This document shows positions 6,319 to 6,333 of a stretch of DNA of 6,333 bases, piece after piece (the first letter of the stretch is position 1; each line of letters opens with the position of its first letter). The stretch covers positions 1 to 6,333 of the forward strand of contig CALCCV010000180.1 of assembly GCA_937900305.1 (NCBI GenBank), given 5' to 3'. The notes under the pieces are model-generated. The model did no database searches, was not told the DNA's origin, and saw only the letters and a program-made list of their open reading frames with translations. Both the position numbers and the translations under genes were made by a program. This DNA comes from an uncultured Pseudobdellovibrionaceae bacterium (GTDB lineage: Bacteria; Bdellovibrionota; Bdellovibrionia; Bdellovibrionales; Bdellovibrionaceae).

Positions 6319-6333
6319 AGATCGGAAGAGCAC
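6319..6333. other. Residual Illumina adapter sequence at contig end (artefact)
   Basis: The last 15 bases, AGATCGGAAGAGCAC, are identical to the start of the common Illumina TruSeq adapter. A chance match exactly at the terminus is very unlikely. Genomic sequence therefore ends at about 6318; the first A may be genomic or from A-tailing. Nothing here should be translated or used for homology. Confidence 0.95.

Overview
The window looks like a piece of a Gram-negative, moderately GC-balanced genome, probably a short-read metagenomic or draft contig. Two exported proteins (one with a disulfide-type cysteine pattern), a class-A RNase P RNA and the general protein style would fit a Bdellovibrio-like or other deltaproteobacterial-type predator or host-associated bacterium. 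That assignment is an impression from protein style; no phylogenetic marker was computed. The last 15 bases match the start of the common Illumina TruSeq adapter, so the right edge is artificial.

Layout, left to right. (1) 1-75, minus: first 25 codons of an unidentified protein that runs off the left edge. (2) 81-539, minus: a small secreted protein with a fibronectin-III-like domain, 5 nt upstream of the partial gene and probably in one operon with it. (3) 660-1060, plus: the RNase P RNA gene rnpB, divergent from the secreted protein gene. It is the only gene on the plus strand. (4) 1061-1162: convergent spacer with a tandem 9-mer and an imperfect hairpin. (5) 1163-3937, minus: a 924-residue exported protein. 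Its C-terminal part carries, in the right order, the three motif blocks of the CyaA / edema factor / ExoY class of toxin nucleotidyl cyclases; its middle has a cysteine cluster followed by a hydrophobic segment. This is the most interesting object in the window. (6) 4009-4590, minus: GNAT acetyltransferase. (7) 4602-5711, minus: TPMT-type SAM methyltransferase with an extra N-terminal domain that resembles DUF4505/UPF0598. (8) 5712-6314, minus: membrane-anchored or secreted protein with a proline-rich tail, with its 5' end at the adapter-contaminated edge.

Genes 8, 7 and 6 are packed head to tail (0 nt and 11 nt apart) and probably form one transcript. The large exported protein follows after 71 bp and has a candidate promoter of its own, whose -10 lies only five bases before its ATG. 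The methyltransferase and acetyltransferase look like small-molecule modifying enzymes; nothing in the sequence ties them directly to the cyclase-like protein. No transposon, CRISPR array, tRNA or clear Rho-independent terminator was seen. The only stretch above 300 bases without a protein gene (540-1162) is explained mainly by rnpB.
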